DNA of 64,000 nucleotides from Polyangiaceae bacterium (GTDB lineage: Bacteria; Myxococcota_A; Polyangia; Polyangiales; Polyangiaceae), in NCBI GenBank assembly GCA_041389725.1, contig JAWKRG010000002.1, forward strand, positions 1,612,001-1,676,000, read 5' to 3'. Each line of letters opens with the position of its first letter. Positions within the stretch are counted from its first letter, which is position 1. The position numbers were made by a program, and so were the translations under genes. Below, in pieces: positions 1 through 7,474 of the stretch. Under the pieces are notes generated by a model. That model was not told the origin of the DNA. It saw only the letters and a program-made list of their open reading frames with translations, and did not search any database.

Positions 1-2
1 AC

Positions 3-659
3 AGCTTCCGAGCCGACTTGGACGAACCCAACACCGGTGCCTGCGCCGTGGTGGTCGACAACGACGGCGACCTGGAAGCGCAGCCGCGCAGCGTCGAGTG
101 CGCGATCAAAGCCGTCTACGCCAGCCTGTGGAACAAGCGCGCCATCGAGGAACGCTCTTTCGCGCGTATCGATCACGCTAGTGCCGGCATGGGTCTCGCG
201 ATCGTCCAGCGCTATCAGGAGCTGGGTGACGTCGCCTCCAACTCCGTCGTCGTCACGCGCGTGCTGAACAGTGGCGGCGTCTATGGCTACACCTTCTCGT
301 CGCAGGTCGGGAACAACGTCGTGACCAACCCCGAGCCTGGTACCAGCAGCGAGAACGTGATGGCTGCTTTCTTGCCCGGACAGCCCACCACCTTTGCCGT
401 CACCCGCTACGCGACACCCAACGCCGGAGCACCGGCCCTGACGCAAACCGTCATGACCGAAGCGCAGATGGCAGAAATGCTCGCCCTGACCCAGCACGTC
501 GAGAACATGTACTGCCGCGAGAAGCCCGACTACTACGAGGGAAGCTGCAATAGCGTCCTCTACGACGTGGACAAGGCCCGCGCCCTGGACATGGAGCTCA
601 AGCGCTTCGACGACGGTCACTTCCTGCTCAAGCAGGTCCGCGAGTTCTCGGGCAAGTAG
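3..659 (+). CDS. PEP/pyruvate-binding domain protein (PEP synthase/PPDK N-terminal type), 5' truncated by window
   Basis: The reading frame is open to the first base, so the true start lies left of the window and only about the last 218 codons are seen. The residues before the first possible start (SFRADL) and the following run with AVYASLWNKRA, then a VVVTRVLNSGGVYGYTFSSQVG stretch split by variable residues, follow the pattern of the ATP-grasp PEP/pyruvate-binding domain (PPDK_N), where a helix with 'SLW..RA' precedes a 'GV.FT' strand. The tail after about residue 130 is not recognisable. Whole PEP synthases continue with a swivelling His domain and a TIM barrel. Here the gene stops shortly after the binding domain, so it is more likely a stand-alone or N-terminally extended protein than a true PEP synthase. 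Substrate unknown. Confidence 0.65.
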   Translation, partial: SFRADLDEPNTGACAVVVDNDGDLEAQPRSVECAIKAVYASLWNKRAIEERSFARIDHASAGMGLAIVQRYQELGDVASNSVVVTRVLNSGGVYGYTFSSQVGNNVVTNPEPGTSSENVMAAFLPGQPTTFAVTRYATPNAGAPALTQTVMTEAQMAEMLALTQHVENMYCREKPDYYEGSCNSVLYDVDKARALDMELKRFDDGHFLLKQVREFSGK

Positions 660-821
660 GGGTTTCAGGCCGAAGCTCCGTGGGCGGTAGCGTTGCCGTC
701 CCCTGCACGAGCGGCGCGCGGCGCAATGGGCGACCCCGCGCGGACCGGCTCCACGCCTGCGCTATGCCGCCCCAAGACGTCCGACCTACGCTTGGTCGTG
801 GTCCGATGCTACGAGTCGGCA

Positions 822-1205
822 GTGACCGTTTTTCACATCCTTCACCGAGACGAATGGCTAGCCGCGCAAGGCGCCAGGGAGTACCGGCCCTCGAGTCTCG
901 ACACTGAAGGCTTCATCCACTTCAGCACGGCCCCTCAGCTCTTGGCATCGGCTGCCCGCTACTACGCCGGCCAGTCCGGCTTGGTGGTGCTCGCCGTGCG
1001 TTAGGACGCTCTCATCGCCGAGCTGCGCTACGAACCCGTGCGCGACGAGGCCTTTCCCCATCTCTACGGCCCCTTGAACCTGGACGCCGTCGAGCAAGCC
1101 GTCGACCTTCCCCTCGCCGAAGACGGCAGTTTCCTGGTTCCCCAGGAGTGGCGCGACCAAGCAGCGGACTTCCGAATCCCTTGTAATCCCGCGCGAAGTG
1201 GCTAG
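822..1205 (+). pseudogene. DUF952-family gene interrupted by an in-frame TAG
   Basis: A GTG at 822 opens a frame reading VTVFHILHRDEWLAAQ...YRPSSLDTEGFIHFST, the hallmark start of DUF952 proteins (small, about 110 residues, function unknown). The frame hits TAG at 1002-1004 after LVVLAVR, then continues in the same frame with DALIAELRYEPV...FPHLYGPLNLDAV, the conserved second half of the family, to a TAG at 1203-1205. The full reading would be 127 codons, normal family length. The lesion is a single nonsense codon with no frameshift, so it is a recent mutation, a sequencing error, or readthrough. The 3' end is 12 bp from the tRNA gene. Confidence 0.8.
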
Positions 1206-1217
1206 CCTTCCCCCCGC

Positions 1218-1299
1218 GCACGAGTGGCGGAATTGGCAGACGCACCGGATTTAGGTTCCGGCGGGTAAAACCGTGGGGGTTCAAGTCCCTCCTCGTGCA
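1218..1299 (+). tRNA. tRNA-Leu (anticodon UAG)
   Basis: The acceptor arms GCACGAG (1218-1224) and CTCGTGC (1292-1298) pair perfectly over 7 bp, with discriminator A at 1299. The D-arm has the class II form, the anticodon stem-loop carries TAG flanked by CCGGATT and GTTCCGG, there is a long variable arm, and the T-loop reads TTCAAGTC. The 82-nt length fits a class II Leu tRNA. CCA is not encoded. A 171-bp tandem repeat begins 50 bp downstream. Confidence 0.97.
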
Positions 1300-1348
1300 C
1301 TCTCATCGACCGTTTGTTCGCTCTGTTTGGCCCACGGATCGGTCCTGG

Positions 1349-1880
1349 GTGTCGGGACTTGGCCTCATCATCGTCGTGGTTCGTCCCTAGATCGTGGGGT
1401 TCGTCGAGTTGCGTCGGGGTCTGCAGCCGGCTCAAGTCCCCTCGGCGGGGAAGCTCGCGGTGATCCAGGGGATGACGCTGGTGCGGACAGACGCTGTGTG
1501 GCCCGCGGCGAATCTCTGCGTGTCGGGACTTGGCCTCATCATCGTCGTGGTTCGTCCCTAGATCGTGGGGTTCGTCGAGTTGCGTCGCGGTCTGCAGCCG
1601 GCTCAAGTCCCCTCGGCGGGGAAGCTCGCGGTGATCCAGGGGACGACGCTGGTGCGGACAGACGCTGTGTGGCCCGCGGCGAATCTCTGCGTGTCGGGAC
1701 TTGGCCTCATCATCGTCCTGGTTCGTCCCTAGATCGTGGGGTTCGTCGAGTTGCGTCGGGGTCTGCCACCGGCTCAAGTCCCCTCGGCGGGGAAGCTCGC
1801 GGTGATCCGGGGGACGACGCTGGTGCGGACAGACGCTGTGTGGTCCGCAGCGAATCTTTTGGTGCCAGGACTTGGCCTCA
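1349..1880. repeat. 171-bp tandem repeat, three full copies plus a stub
   Basis: The segment starting GTGTCGGGACTTGGCCTCAT recurs at 1349, 1520 and 1691, an exact 171-bp spacing, and a degenerate fourth start lies near 1862-1880. Copies one and two differ by only a few substitutions. The third diverges towards its end. Each unit holds TCAAGTCCCC followed by a CCCC-TCGGC-GGGG hairpin; the TCAAGTCCC string also occurs in the T-arm of the adjacent tRNA-Leu. The 171-bp unit is 57 codons, so frames stay open on both strands, but the apparent peptides show no family resemblance and one antisense frame runs through the tRNA. I see no gene between 1300 and 2069; this repeat fills most of that gap. 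Confidence 0.93.
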
Positions 1881-2069
1881 GGCGCGGCGTGGCGCACCGA
1901 GCAACTCCTGCACGTCCGCACCTCGGTAGAGACCGCGGTCGTGCGTAGTGAATTCTTCGAGGTGAGATCCCGAGGTTTGTCGACGCGAGCGGACGAATTC
2001 ACCATGGGCGAGGCGCGCGGGCGTGTGCACCCTGACAGCAGACCAACATTGCTTTGGAGGGTACACCGT

Positions 2070-2786
2070 ATGGATCAACAAACATCACGTTCCCGTCTCT
2101 GGCAGTCTCGCAGCGCCGCATTGGGGTGTTTGCTCGGCGCACTTGCCTCGAGCGTTCCAGCTCTGGCAGGCAACAACTTCGTGGGGCAGAGCTTCGTCGG
2201 GCAGAACCTGGTCGGGCGTTCCTTCAAAGGCGCCAACGTCAGCTCGGCCAACTTCAACGAGGCGAACGCAAAGCAAGTCAGCTTCTACGGCGCCGACGTG
2301 CGTGCGGCCAGCTTCATCAAGACCGTGTGCAACGACTGCAGCTTCTACGGAGCCACAGGGGACCGCAATACCCGCTTCGACAACGCTGACCTGGACAAGG
2401 CAGATTTCACGGGTGCGCGCATGCGCGGCGCGCGATTCCTCAAGGCGAAGCTGACGGGCGCAAAGCTCGTTGGCGCGGACTTCAGCCACGCGTTTCTGAG
2501 AGACGCGAGCCTGGTGGGCGCGAATTTCAACGGCGCCGACGGTCGCGCGACCAAGTGCGAGCGAGCGGACCTACGCAATGCGAACTTGTCGCGCGCCCGC
2601 TTTTCCCGAGCGCACCTTGGCAACGCAGATCTGAGGGGAACGAACCTGCAAGGAACGGATCTGCGCGATGCCGACCTCTGCGGCGTGAAGTACGACAAGT
2701 CCACGAACGTGAATGGCGCGGACGTGCGCGGCGCCCAGTGTGGCAAAGAGTTCATTCAGAACGTTCGCGCAGCTCAAGCAAAATAG
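2070..2786 (+). CDS. secreted pentapeptide-repeat protein
   Basis: 238 residues. The ATG at 2070 is chosen because GGAGG lies at 2056-2060 and the product then begins with a basic stretch, a hydrophobic core (LGCLLGALASSVPALA) and an Ala-X-Ala type cleavage site. The mature part is almost wholly pentapeptide repeats of the A(D/N)LXX form from FVGQ..LVGRSFKGANVSSANF to LRGTNLQGTDLRDADL, which fold as a right-handed quadrilateral beta-helix. A small Cys pair (VCNDCSF) interrupts the helix. Export suggests a periplasmic or surface role; pentapeptide repeats alone do not define a function. It converges on the LuxR-type gene with a shared terminator-like hairpin between them. Confidence 0.88.
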   Translation: MDQQTSRSRLWQSRSAALGCLLGALASSVPALAGNNFVGQSFVGQNLVGRSFKGANVSSANFNEANAKQVSFYGADVRAASFIKTVCNDCSFYGATGDRNTRFDNADLDKADFTGARMRGARFLKAKLTGAKLVGADFSHAFLRDASLVGANFNGADGRATKCERADLRNANLSRARFSRAHLGNADLRGTNLQGTDLRDADLCGVKYDKSTNVNGADVRGAQCGKEFIQNVRAAQAK

Positions 2787-2807
2787 CCCAGCTGCGACCC
2801 GTGGGAG

Positions 2808-2841
2808 CAGCGCGCAGCTCAGGCAAAGCAGCTGCGCGCTG
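2808..2841. terminator. hairpin between convergent genes
   Basis: A perfect 12-bp inverted repeat (2808-2819 and 2830-2841, CAGCGCGCAGCT against its complement) with a 10-nt loop lies between the stop codons of the pentapeptide-repeat gene and the LuxR-type gene. No clear T-run follows on either side, as is common at this GC content. Probably bidirectional. Confidence 0.6.
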
Positions 2842-2874
2842 TCCGCGGGGTCGCCGCGCACCGAGTCCACTGAA

Positions 2875-3906
2875 TCACCCTTCACGTGACGCTGACGAGG
2901 AAGGCACGGACGCGGATTCCATCTGCGTGGTCAGCTGTACGAGCTCCGCTCGGGTGCCAAGGCCCAGCTTCGCGAGGCCGTGCTGCAAATGAGTGCTGAC
3001 CGTGTTCTCGCTGACTCCAAGGGCGTAGCCGATCTCACTGTTGGACCAACCCAGAGACGCATAGAAGGCGACCTGGCGCTGGCGGCCGGAGAGCCCTTTG
3101 GGGTGTGGAGACGCGGGGTCGTTGCGTCGAGCCAAGAGGAAGCGCTTGCCGTCGGAGTCGAAGTGCTCGACCAAGGACCAGCGACCTGACAGGAGTCCGT
3201 GCCAGAGCTCGAGGGCAGCGGCGGGGTCTCGGCGGCCGGCCCGGGTGCGCAGGCGATCCAGGTCGCGCGCTGCTGACCGTAGCAATTCCCTTTCATCGGA
3301 CACCTCTGCGGGGCCGCTGGCGTGGACCACGCTACCGCCAGCGGCAACGACGGCCTCGACGTCCGGTGCATCGGCGGAATCCCGGCGCCCGGCGAGACGA
3401 AAGCCGGCGGCCAGATGAATCGCGAGCCGCCGCCACAATCGCCTCACCACATCATCCCGTGTAGAAACGCGACCGCAGACGCTCGCAAGCATGACCGTGC
3501 GCCCATCACCCAAGGGAATGAAGACCCCAAGCGAGTCGCGCACGTCCACGGGCCAGCCTGAAGACAAGCCGTCGGGCAGCCCGGGCACGAGATCCAGAAC
3601 GCTCGCCAGCCCAGGCCTGTTCATCGCCTCGGCCACGCGCTGGAGATGCTCGGTGGGCATGGAGCCATGCGTCCCGAGCGCCATCTGCACGACCGTGTCG
3701 GCGTCGACAGTATGCTGCCCCGACGTCACCACTGCGAAAGGGGGTCGCGGCGCCTCACTCGAGCGCGCGATGAAACCCAGGCCAACGAACCAGTCCTCGC
3801 CTAGCCCAGGAACCACCGCCTGCGTCAGCGCTTGCAGCCAGGCCTCTTCGTCAGGATGGTGCTGATAGCCCAGCTCCATCACTTCTATTGCGTCGAGCTC
3901 CACCAT
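2875..3906 (-). CDS. LuxR-type (GerE) transcriptional regulator
   Basis: 343 residues. The C-terminal quarter is a LuxR/GerE DNA-binding domain: GLSGRQRQVAFYASLGWSNS, then EIGYALGVSENTVSTHLQ and KLGLGTRAELV, the usual tetrahelical pattern with the recognition helix around SENTVSTH. The N-terminal 270 residues have no receiver-type Asp motif. They resemble a diverged sensor region of unknown ligand, seen in many myxobacterial orphan LuxR proteins. There is no linked histidine kinase. It faces the pentapeptide-repeat gene and is followed upstream by a 265-bp gap holding an AT-richer patch (about 3975-4010) that could be its promoter. Confidence 0.85.
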   Translation of the reverse strand: MVELDAIEVMELGYQHHPDEEAWLQALTQAVVPGLGEDWFVGLGFIARSSEAPRPPFAVVTSGQHTVDADTVVQMALGTHGSMPTEHLQRVAEAMNRPGLASVLDLVPGLPDGLSSGWPVDVRDSLGVFIPLGDGRTVMLASVCGRVSTRDDVVRRLWRRLAIHLAAGFRLAGRRDSADAPDVEAVVAAGGSVVHASGPAEVSDERELLRSAARDLDRLRTRAGRRDPAAALELWHGLLSGRWSLVEHFDSDGKRFLLARRNDPASPHPKGLSGRQRQVAFYASLGWSNSEIGYALGVSENTVSTHLQHGLAKLGLGTRAELVQLTTQMESASVPSSSASREG

Positions 3907-4171
3907 CCTGCGTCGCTTCTCAGAGGTAGCATCGACCTTCTGTTGCGACCATGCCCCGAGGTCCGCAGCGGTTGTATAGTGAAATCCACGAGCCTAAATT
4001 GCCTGACTTTGCGGCCGGAACCGGTGCTGTCTGACTCAGCGCGCAGCCGCGGGGTCCACGCATGAGTAGCCGTGCTGCGGCTCAGCGCGCGAGACCCCCA
4101 ATCCAACCAAGACAACGTCGGCGGCATCAATGGGCCCAATGCAGCCGGCGTCGCGCGGAAGTCACTCCGCG

Positions 4172-5089
4172 CTACCAGCGCACGTGGCCGAGCTTTCCGG
4201 TCGCTGCGATGACGTGGATGGTGTGGACGAGCCCGTCGGCGCGAACGTCCAGACGGAACACGGCTTTCGGCGCCAAGCGCTCCGTGGCGTTGGGGTACTC
4301 GGCGATGAGCGCGGGGAGGCCGTTGACCTGGGCCGCGCGGAACCTCGCGTCGGTGTCATTCGCGCGCAGCGCGTGCACGTGGGCATAGAACTTGGCGATC
4401 TTGTCGGCGCCTCGCACGGGGCTGCCGGCCGCGAGGAACTCGCCGTTGGCGTCGTTGAGGGACACGGCGTCGGCGCACATCAGCTGCGCGATCTGCGTCA
4501 GATCGCCGGTTGCCAACGCTGCACCAAGCGCTTCCAGGGCCTGCGCGTTGCGCTGCAGCAACGCATCATCGACGAGGCAGCGCTCGGCGTCGTAGGGCTC
4601 CATCGCCTTGCGTGCACGGTGATGAATCACTCGCACGTTGGCTTCGGATAGCCCGGCGATCTCCGCGGTTTCGCGCGCGCTGAGGTCGAGCACGTCGCGG
4701 AGCACGAGCACGGCTCGCTGCTCGGGCGACAGCACTTCGAGGGCGAGCAGGAACGCATAGGTCGCGCTCTCGCGCTGGCCGTAGCGCGCTTCAGTCGAGA
4801 GTTCGGCTGGCTCGTGCGACTCGTCCTCCACGGGCGTGGGTAACCACGGCCCACGGTAGCCCCGAGCCTTGCGCCGACGCAGCGCATCGATGCCCAGACG
4901 CGTCGCGACCTGGGTCAACCAAGGGCCGATGGAGCGCGACGTATCGGGAGGCGGCTGCTCCAAGGTGCGACGAAAGGTGTCCTGCACCAGATCGTCGGAC
5001 TCCGCTGCGTCACCGGTCAAGCGATAGCACACCGCCCAGATGCGGCCGCGATGTTCGCGGAAGGCCAGCTCGAGACTCGCGTCGTCCAT
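4172..5089 (-). CDS. ECF RNA polymerase sigma factor, ECF41 (SigJ-like) type with SnoaL-like tail
   Basis: 305 residues from ATG at 5089; an in-frame TTG at 5122 would overlap the upstream gene. Region 2 is visible in RIWAVCYRLTGDAAESDDLVQDTFRRTL and region 4 in LSPEQRAVLVLRDVLDLSARETAEIAGLSEANVRVIHHRARKAM. WLPTPVEDE between the two matches the WLPEP signature of the ECF41 group. The last 120 residues (ALGAALATGDLTQIAQLM..DAVSLNDANGEF) form a SnoaL/NTF2-like extension that in ECF41 proteins acts as a fused regulatory domain in place of an anti-sigma factor. The usual D-G-G-G-R motif reads NDANGEF, a deviation. The neighbour is the carboxymuconolactone-decarboxylase-type protein normally linked to ECF41. 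Confidence 0.9.
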   Translation of the reverse strand: MDDASLELAFREHRGRIWAVCYRLTGDAAESDDLVQDTFRRTLEQPPPDTSRSIGPWLTQVATRLGIDALRRRKARGYRGPWLPTPVEDESHEPAELSTEARYGQRESATYAFLLALEVLSPEQRAVLVLRDVLDLSARETAEIAGLSEANVRVIHHRARKAMEPYDAERCLVDDALLQRNAQALEALGAALATGDLTQIAQLMCADAVSLNDANGEFLAAGSPVRGADKIAKFYAHVHALRANDTDARFRAAQVNGLPALIAEYPNATERLAPKAVFRLDVRADGLVHTIHVIAATGKLGHVRW

Positions 5090-5105
5090 GCTCGCGACGA
5101 CGGTA

Positions 5106-5732
5106 TCAGGTCTGGCGTGCAAGTGCTGCCAGGCGATCCGATCCGATGCGCAGGGGAATCGCCATGGCGTTGAAGTAGGACTCGAACCCGCCGAGCCAGA
5201 CGATCTCCACCACTTCGCGCTCGGTGAAGTGCCGACGCAAGCGTTCGAACACGTGGTGGGGCACGCGGCGGTCTTCGGTCAGTGCACGCGCGTAGGCGAT
5301 GGCCGCTCGCTCGGCGTCGTCGAAGGCGGGGTGCGTCTCGAAGGCTTCGAAGTGCCGGAACTTTTCGTCACCTAGCTTCGCGCGCAGCGCCTCAGCCAGC
5401 GACAGGTCAGCGCAGAACTCACAGCCATGCCCCTTGGCCACGACGAACTGCACCAGGGCTCGGGTTTGCGCAGGCAGGCGCAAAAAGCGCTCCAACACCA
5501 GCGCCAAGGCTAGGGTGACCAGCAGCAGCGCGGGCACGCGCGCATAGAGAACGCGAAAAGCGGTGGGGGTGCGCCCGTACCGCTTCTCCGACGCCCGATA
5601 CACCAGGCGAAGGATCAAGCCTTTGGGCGTGTCGATTGGAGCCAGACGCGGTGCGTCGACAGTTGGAGCCGCTGAATCCGCGGGCTGGGGGCACGATGCC
5701 GCGGAGTTCGCGGCCAAACTGAGCTCGGTCAT
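5106..5732 (-). CDS. carboxymuconolactone decarboxylase/AhpD-like protein
   Basis: 208 residues from MTELS; an alternative ATG lies 15 bp upstream. The core GHGCEFCADLSLAEAL carries the CxxC redox pair of the AhpD/CMD fold, followed by the family pattern AIAYARALTEDRRVPHHVF and FTEREVVEIVWLGGFESYFNAMA. The proteins are small helical peroxidase or decarboxylase relatives. CMD proteins are the classic partner and regulon member of ECF41 sigma factors, and this gene lies 16 bp upstream of one on the same strand, so the two are almost certainly co-transcribed. The physiological substrate is unknown. The N-terminal 45 residues before the CMD fold are variable. Confidence 0.88.
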   Translation of the reverse strand: MTELSLAANSAASCPQPADSAAPTVDAPRLAPIDTPKGLILRLVYRASEKRYGRTPTAFRVLYARVPALLLVTLALALVLERFLRLPAQTRALVQFVVAKGHGCEFCADLSLAEALRAKLGDEKFRHFEAFETHPAFDDAERAAIAYARALTEDRRVPHHVFERLRRHFTEREVVEIVWLGGFESYFNAMAIPLRIGSDRLAALARQT

Positions 5733-5740
5733 GCCCCCTA

Positions 5741-5767
5741 CACGCATGAGGGGATCGAAACGTTACA
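5741..5767 (-). promoter_or_regulatory. possible ECF41-type promoter ahead of the CMD-sigma operon
   Basis: On the minus strand TGTAACG (5767-5761) is followed after a 16-bp spacer by CGTG (5744-5741). This resembles the TGTCAC...CGTC promoter described for ECF41 regulons, with mismatches in both boxes. Transcription would begin very close to the ATG at 5732, giving a nearly leaderless message. The match is weak. Confidence 0.25.
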
Positions 5768-5850
5768 GGCGTCGTGACCAAACTCGTGCCACGCAGGGCC
5801 GCGCCGACGCCAACGCTCGATACGCGGGCCGTTGCCGTCGGTCGGCCCGC

Positions 5851-6378
5851 TCAGTGCACGGCGCAATGGCCGCCGGGGCAGCTCACCTGGCAGTCTGCGG
5901 GGCGAGCACAGCGCGTCGCACAGTTGCCGCCGGTGCAGTTCACGCTGCACTTGGCGCCATCGGCGCAGTCGCTTCGGCAGTTGCCGCCGCTGCAGTCTTG
6001 GGTGCACGACGCGCCGGGGGCGCAGTTGACCTTGCAGTTGCCGCCGGTGCACGACAGGGAGCAGGTCGAGCCGGCGTCGCAGGTGAGCTCGCAGTTGCCA
6101 CCGGCGCAGCTCTCGTTGCAGGTCTGGTTGGCGCCGCAGTGCAGCCGACAGTTGCCCGCGGGACAACCGCTGCCCGCGCTCACGCTGATTGCAGTCGCTG
6201 CCGATGCATTGGCATGAGCAGGTGGCGGAGGCGCGGCTTGTGCGCGTCCTTGACCGCGAGCACTCGCGCTGCTGCGCATGCCGGCGTCGCCGGCTGCGTG
6301 AAATGTGCAAGCGCCGACCAGTGCACACAAGCCAAGAGCCATGGAGGTTCGCAAGGCGGGGAGGATGAAGTGAGTCAT
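5851..6378 (-). CDS. Cys-rich repeat lipoprotein (GGNC repeats)
   Basis: 175 residues from the ATG at 6378. The signal peptide ends in a lipobox (LVGAC), so the mature protein is probably lipid-anchored. After an Ala/Pro-rich linker the rest consists of about six repeats of the form C.GGNC...C..G..C, from CPAGNCRLHCGANQTC to CPGGHCAVH, with four cysteines per 20-residue unit. The even spacing suggests a disulfide-stabilised rod or metal-binding repeat. No enzymatic motif. Similar short Cys-repeat lipoproteins are common in Polyangia and uncharacterised. Confidence 0.75.
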   Translation of the reverse strand: MTHFILPALRTSMALGLCALVGACTFHAAGDAGMRSSASARGQGRAQAAPPPPAHANASAATAISVSAGSGCPAGNCRLHCGANQTCNESCAGGNCELTCDAGSTCSLSCTGGNCKVNCAPGASCTQDCSGGNCRSDCADGAKCSVNCTGGNCATRCARPADCQVSCPGGHCAVH

Positions 6379-6505
6379 GCGAAGCGAGAATGCACGGCGC
6401 GTGCCCGAGCGCACTCACGGTATTCGCAGCGCCCCGTGCGGCTGCTGGCAGGGCGCGGCCTGCCACGGGGCGGGTCACTGCCCGCCACGGCACATGCCTT
6501 CGGGC

Positions 6506-6955
6506 TCAGGGGCGGTCGATCCAGCGCGCGCGGGCGGGGCGCAGTCGGGGCGGCGCGAGGTTCGGGCCGAACCATGGCACTGGCGGCAGCACCACGTGGA
6601 AGGGATAGGCGATGCTGTAGCGGGACTGCGGCGGAGACGCAGCACTGTAGGCCACTGTCGCCTCACCGACAGAAGGGTAGCGCAGCGCGTCGAAGGCTCG
6701 CGTCACGCAGCGGCGCCCCGCTGGTGAGATCGCCGCGGGGACTTCGCGCAGGGTGGCGCGCCCTCGGCCCCTGTCGTCGACTTCGATCCATGCGACGTAG
6801 CGGCCTGGTACCAGAGCGTGCTGCTCGACGCAGCTCCACACTTCCGCCTGCCGCAGCACCCGGAGCACGAGTTCTCGATCGATGCTCCAGGCCCGGGCAG
6901 GCTTCGATTGCCCCACTAGCGCAAGGGCCAACAATGGCAGCAGAAACCGGCGCAC
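6506..6955 (-). CDS. secreted protein resembling AgmX/PglI-type TonB-like C-terminal domains
   Basis: 149 residues with a clear signal peptide (MRRFLLPLLALALVGQSKPARA). The mature part reads VLRQAEVWSCVEQHALVPGRYVAWIEVDDRGRGRATLREV, then RCVTRAFDALRYPSVGEATVAYSAASP..RYSIAYPFHVVL. A Cys-containing pair of helices around 'V.FEID..G.V' and 'C...A...W.FP' strands is the pattern of the AgmX/PglI C-terminal domain of myxobacteria. It stands alone here, without the usual FHA or kinase N-terminus. Probably periplasmic; function unknown. Family assignment is tentative. Confidence 0.6.
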   Translation of the reverse strand: MRRFLLPLLALALVGQSKPARAWSIDRELVLRVLRQAEVWSCVEQHALVPGRYVAWIEVDDRGRGRATLREVPAAISPAGRRCVTRAFDALRYPSVGEATVAYSAASPPQSRYSIAYPFHVVLPPVPWFGPNLAPPRLRPARARWIDRP

Positions 6956-7006
6956 GTGGAATGGACATGCGCGGAGACGAAGAGTTCCCGCTGCCGGAAT
7001 GAACCG

Positions 7007-7273
7007 TCAGGCGCGCTCTTCGTACTCGTCCTCGGCGACCACGGTCTCGAGCACTTCGATGATCGTGGCCTTGGTCTTCGGCCCTGCCTTGCCGTCGGCA
7101 TCCAGGCCATGCTCGCCCTGAAACTCGCGCACCGCGTCCTGAGTGTTGGGACCGTCGATGCCGTCCTCTTTGCCCGCCTCGTAGCCGAGTGCGTTGAGGG
7201 CCTTTTGCACACCGAGCAGCGTGTCGAGATTGAGCTGACCAAACTTTTCGGAGCTGTGAGCGAACTGCGCCAT
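7007..7273 (-). CDS. small peptidoglycan-binding (PG_binding_1) protein
   Basis: 88 residues from ATG at 7273 (MAQFAHSSEKF). Residues 15-70 follow the PG_binding_1 pattern: LDTLLGVQKALNALGYEAGKEDGIDGPNTQDAVREFQGEHGL, with the G..DG..G..T..A...FQ signature. No signal peptide is seen, and an acidic tail (ETVVAEDEYEERA) ends the protein. Stand-alone cytoplasmic-looking PG-binding domains like this occur near secretion or phage-tail-like genes, but none are present here. A 200-bp gap to the divergent lipoprotein gene would hold both promoters. Confidence 0.78.
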   Translation of the reverse strand: MAQFAHSSEKFGQLNLDTLLGVQKALNALGYEAGKEDGIDGPNTQDAVREFQGEHGLDADGKAGPKTKATIIEVLETVVAEDEYEERA

Positions 7274-7474
7274 GGCGATTACCTCGTCAGAGTGAGCGTG
7301 GCCCGTGCGCCACGTCCTGCTTGGATAGGCTGACTGCCGGCCAAAGACAACTCCAGACGGCGCAGCCGAGACGAGGCGTCGAGCCGCGCGCGCCGTGCCA
7401 TTCGTCAAGCCGAAGGACATACAGGACTCGCACGTCACCGACGCCGCTGGACGGGCCCTCCGTGGGAGAACAGA

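Noticed and set aside
3..659. Complete PEP synthase
   Set aside because: Only the end of the PEP/pyruvate-binding part is seen. The chain stops before the His and TIM-barrel domains.
1349..1880. CRISPR array or IS element after the tRNA
   Set aside because: Units are 171 bp, contiguous, and without spacers, terminal inverted repeats or a transposase.
1202..2005. 267-codon open frame on the minus strand with repeated PHSVCPHQRRP-like blocks
   Set aside because: It runs antisense through tRNA-Leu and the 171-bp repeat. The repeats keep all frames open because the period is a multiple of three, and the translation has no family resemblance.
5563..7002. 479-codon open frame on the plus strand
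   Set aside because: It lies antisense to three supported minus-strand genes (CMD protein, Cys-repeat lipoprotein, AgmX-like protein). High GC content keeps reverse frames open.
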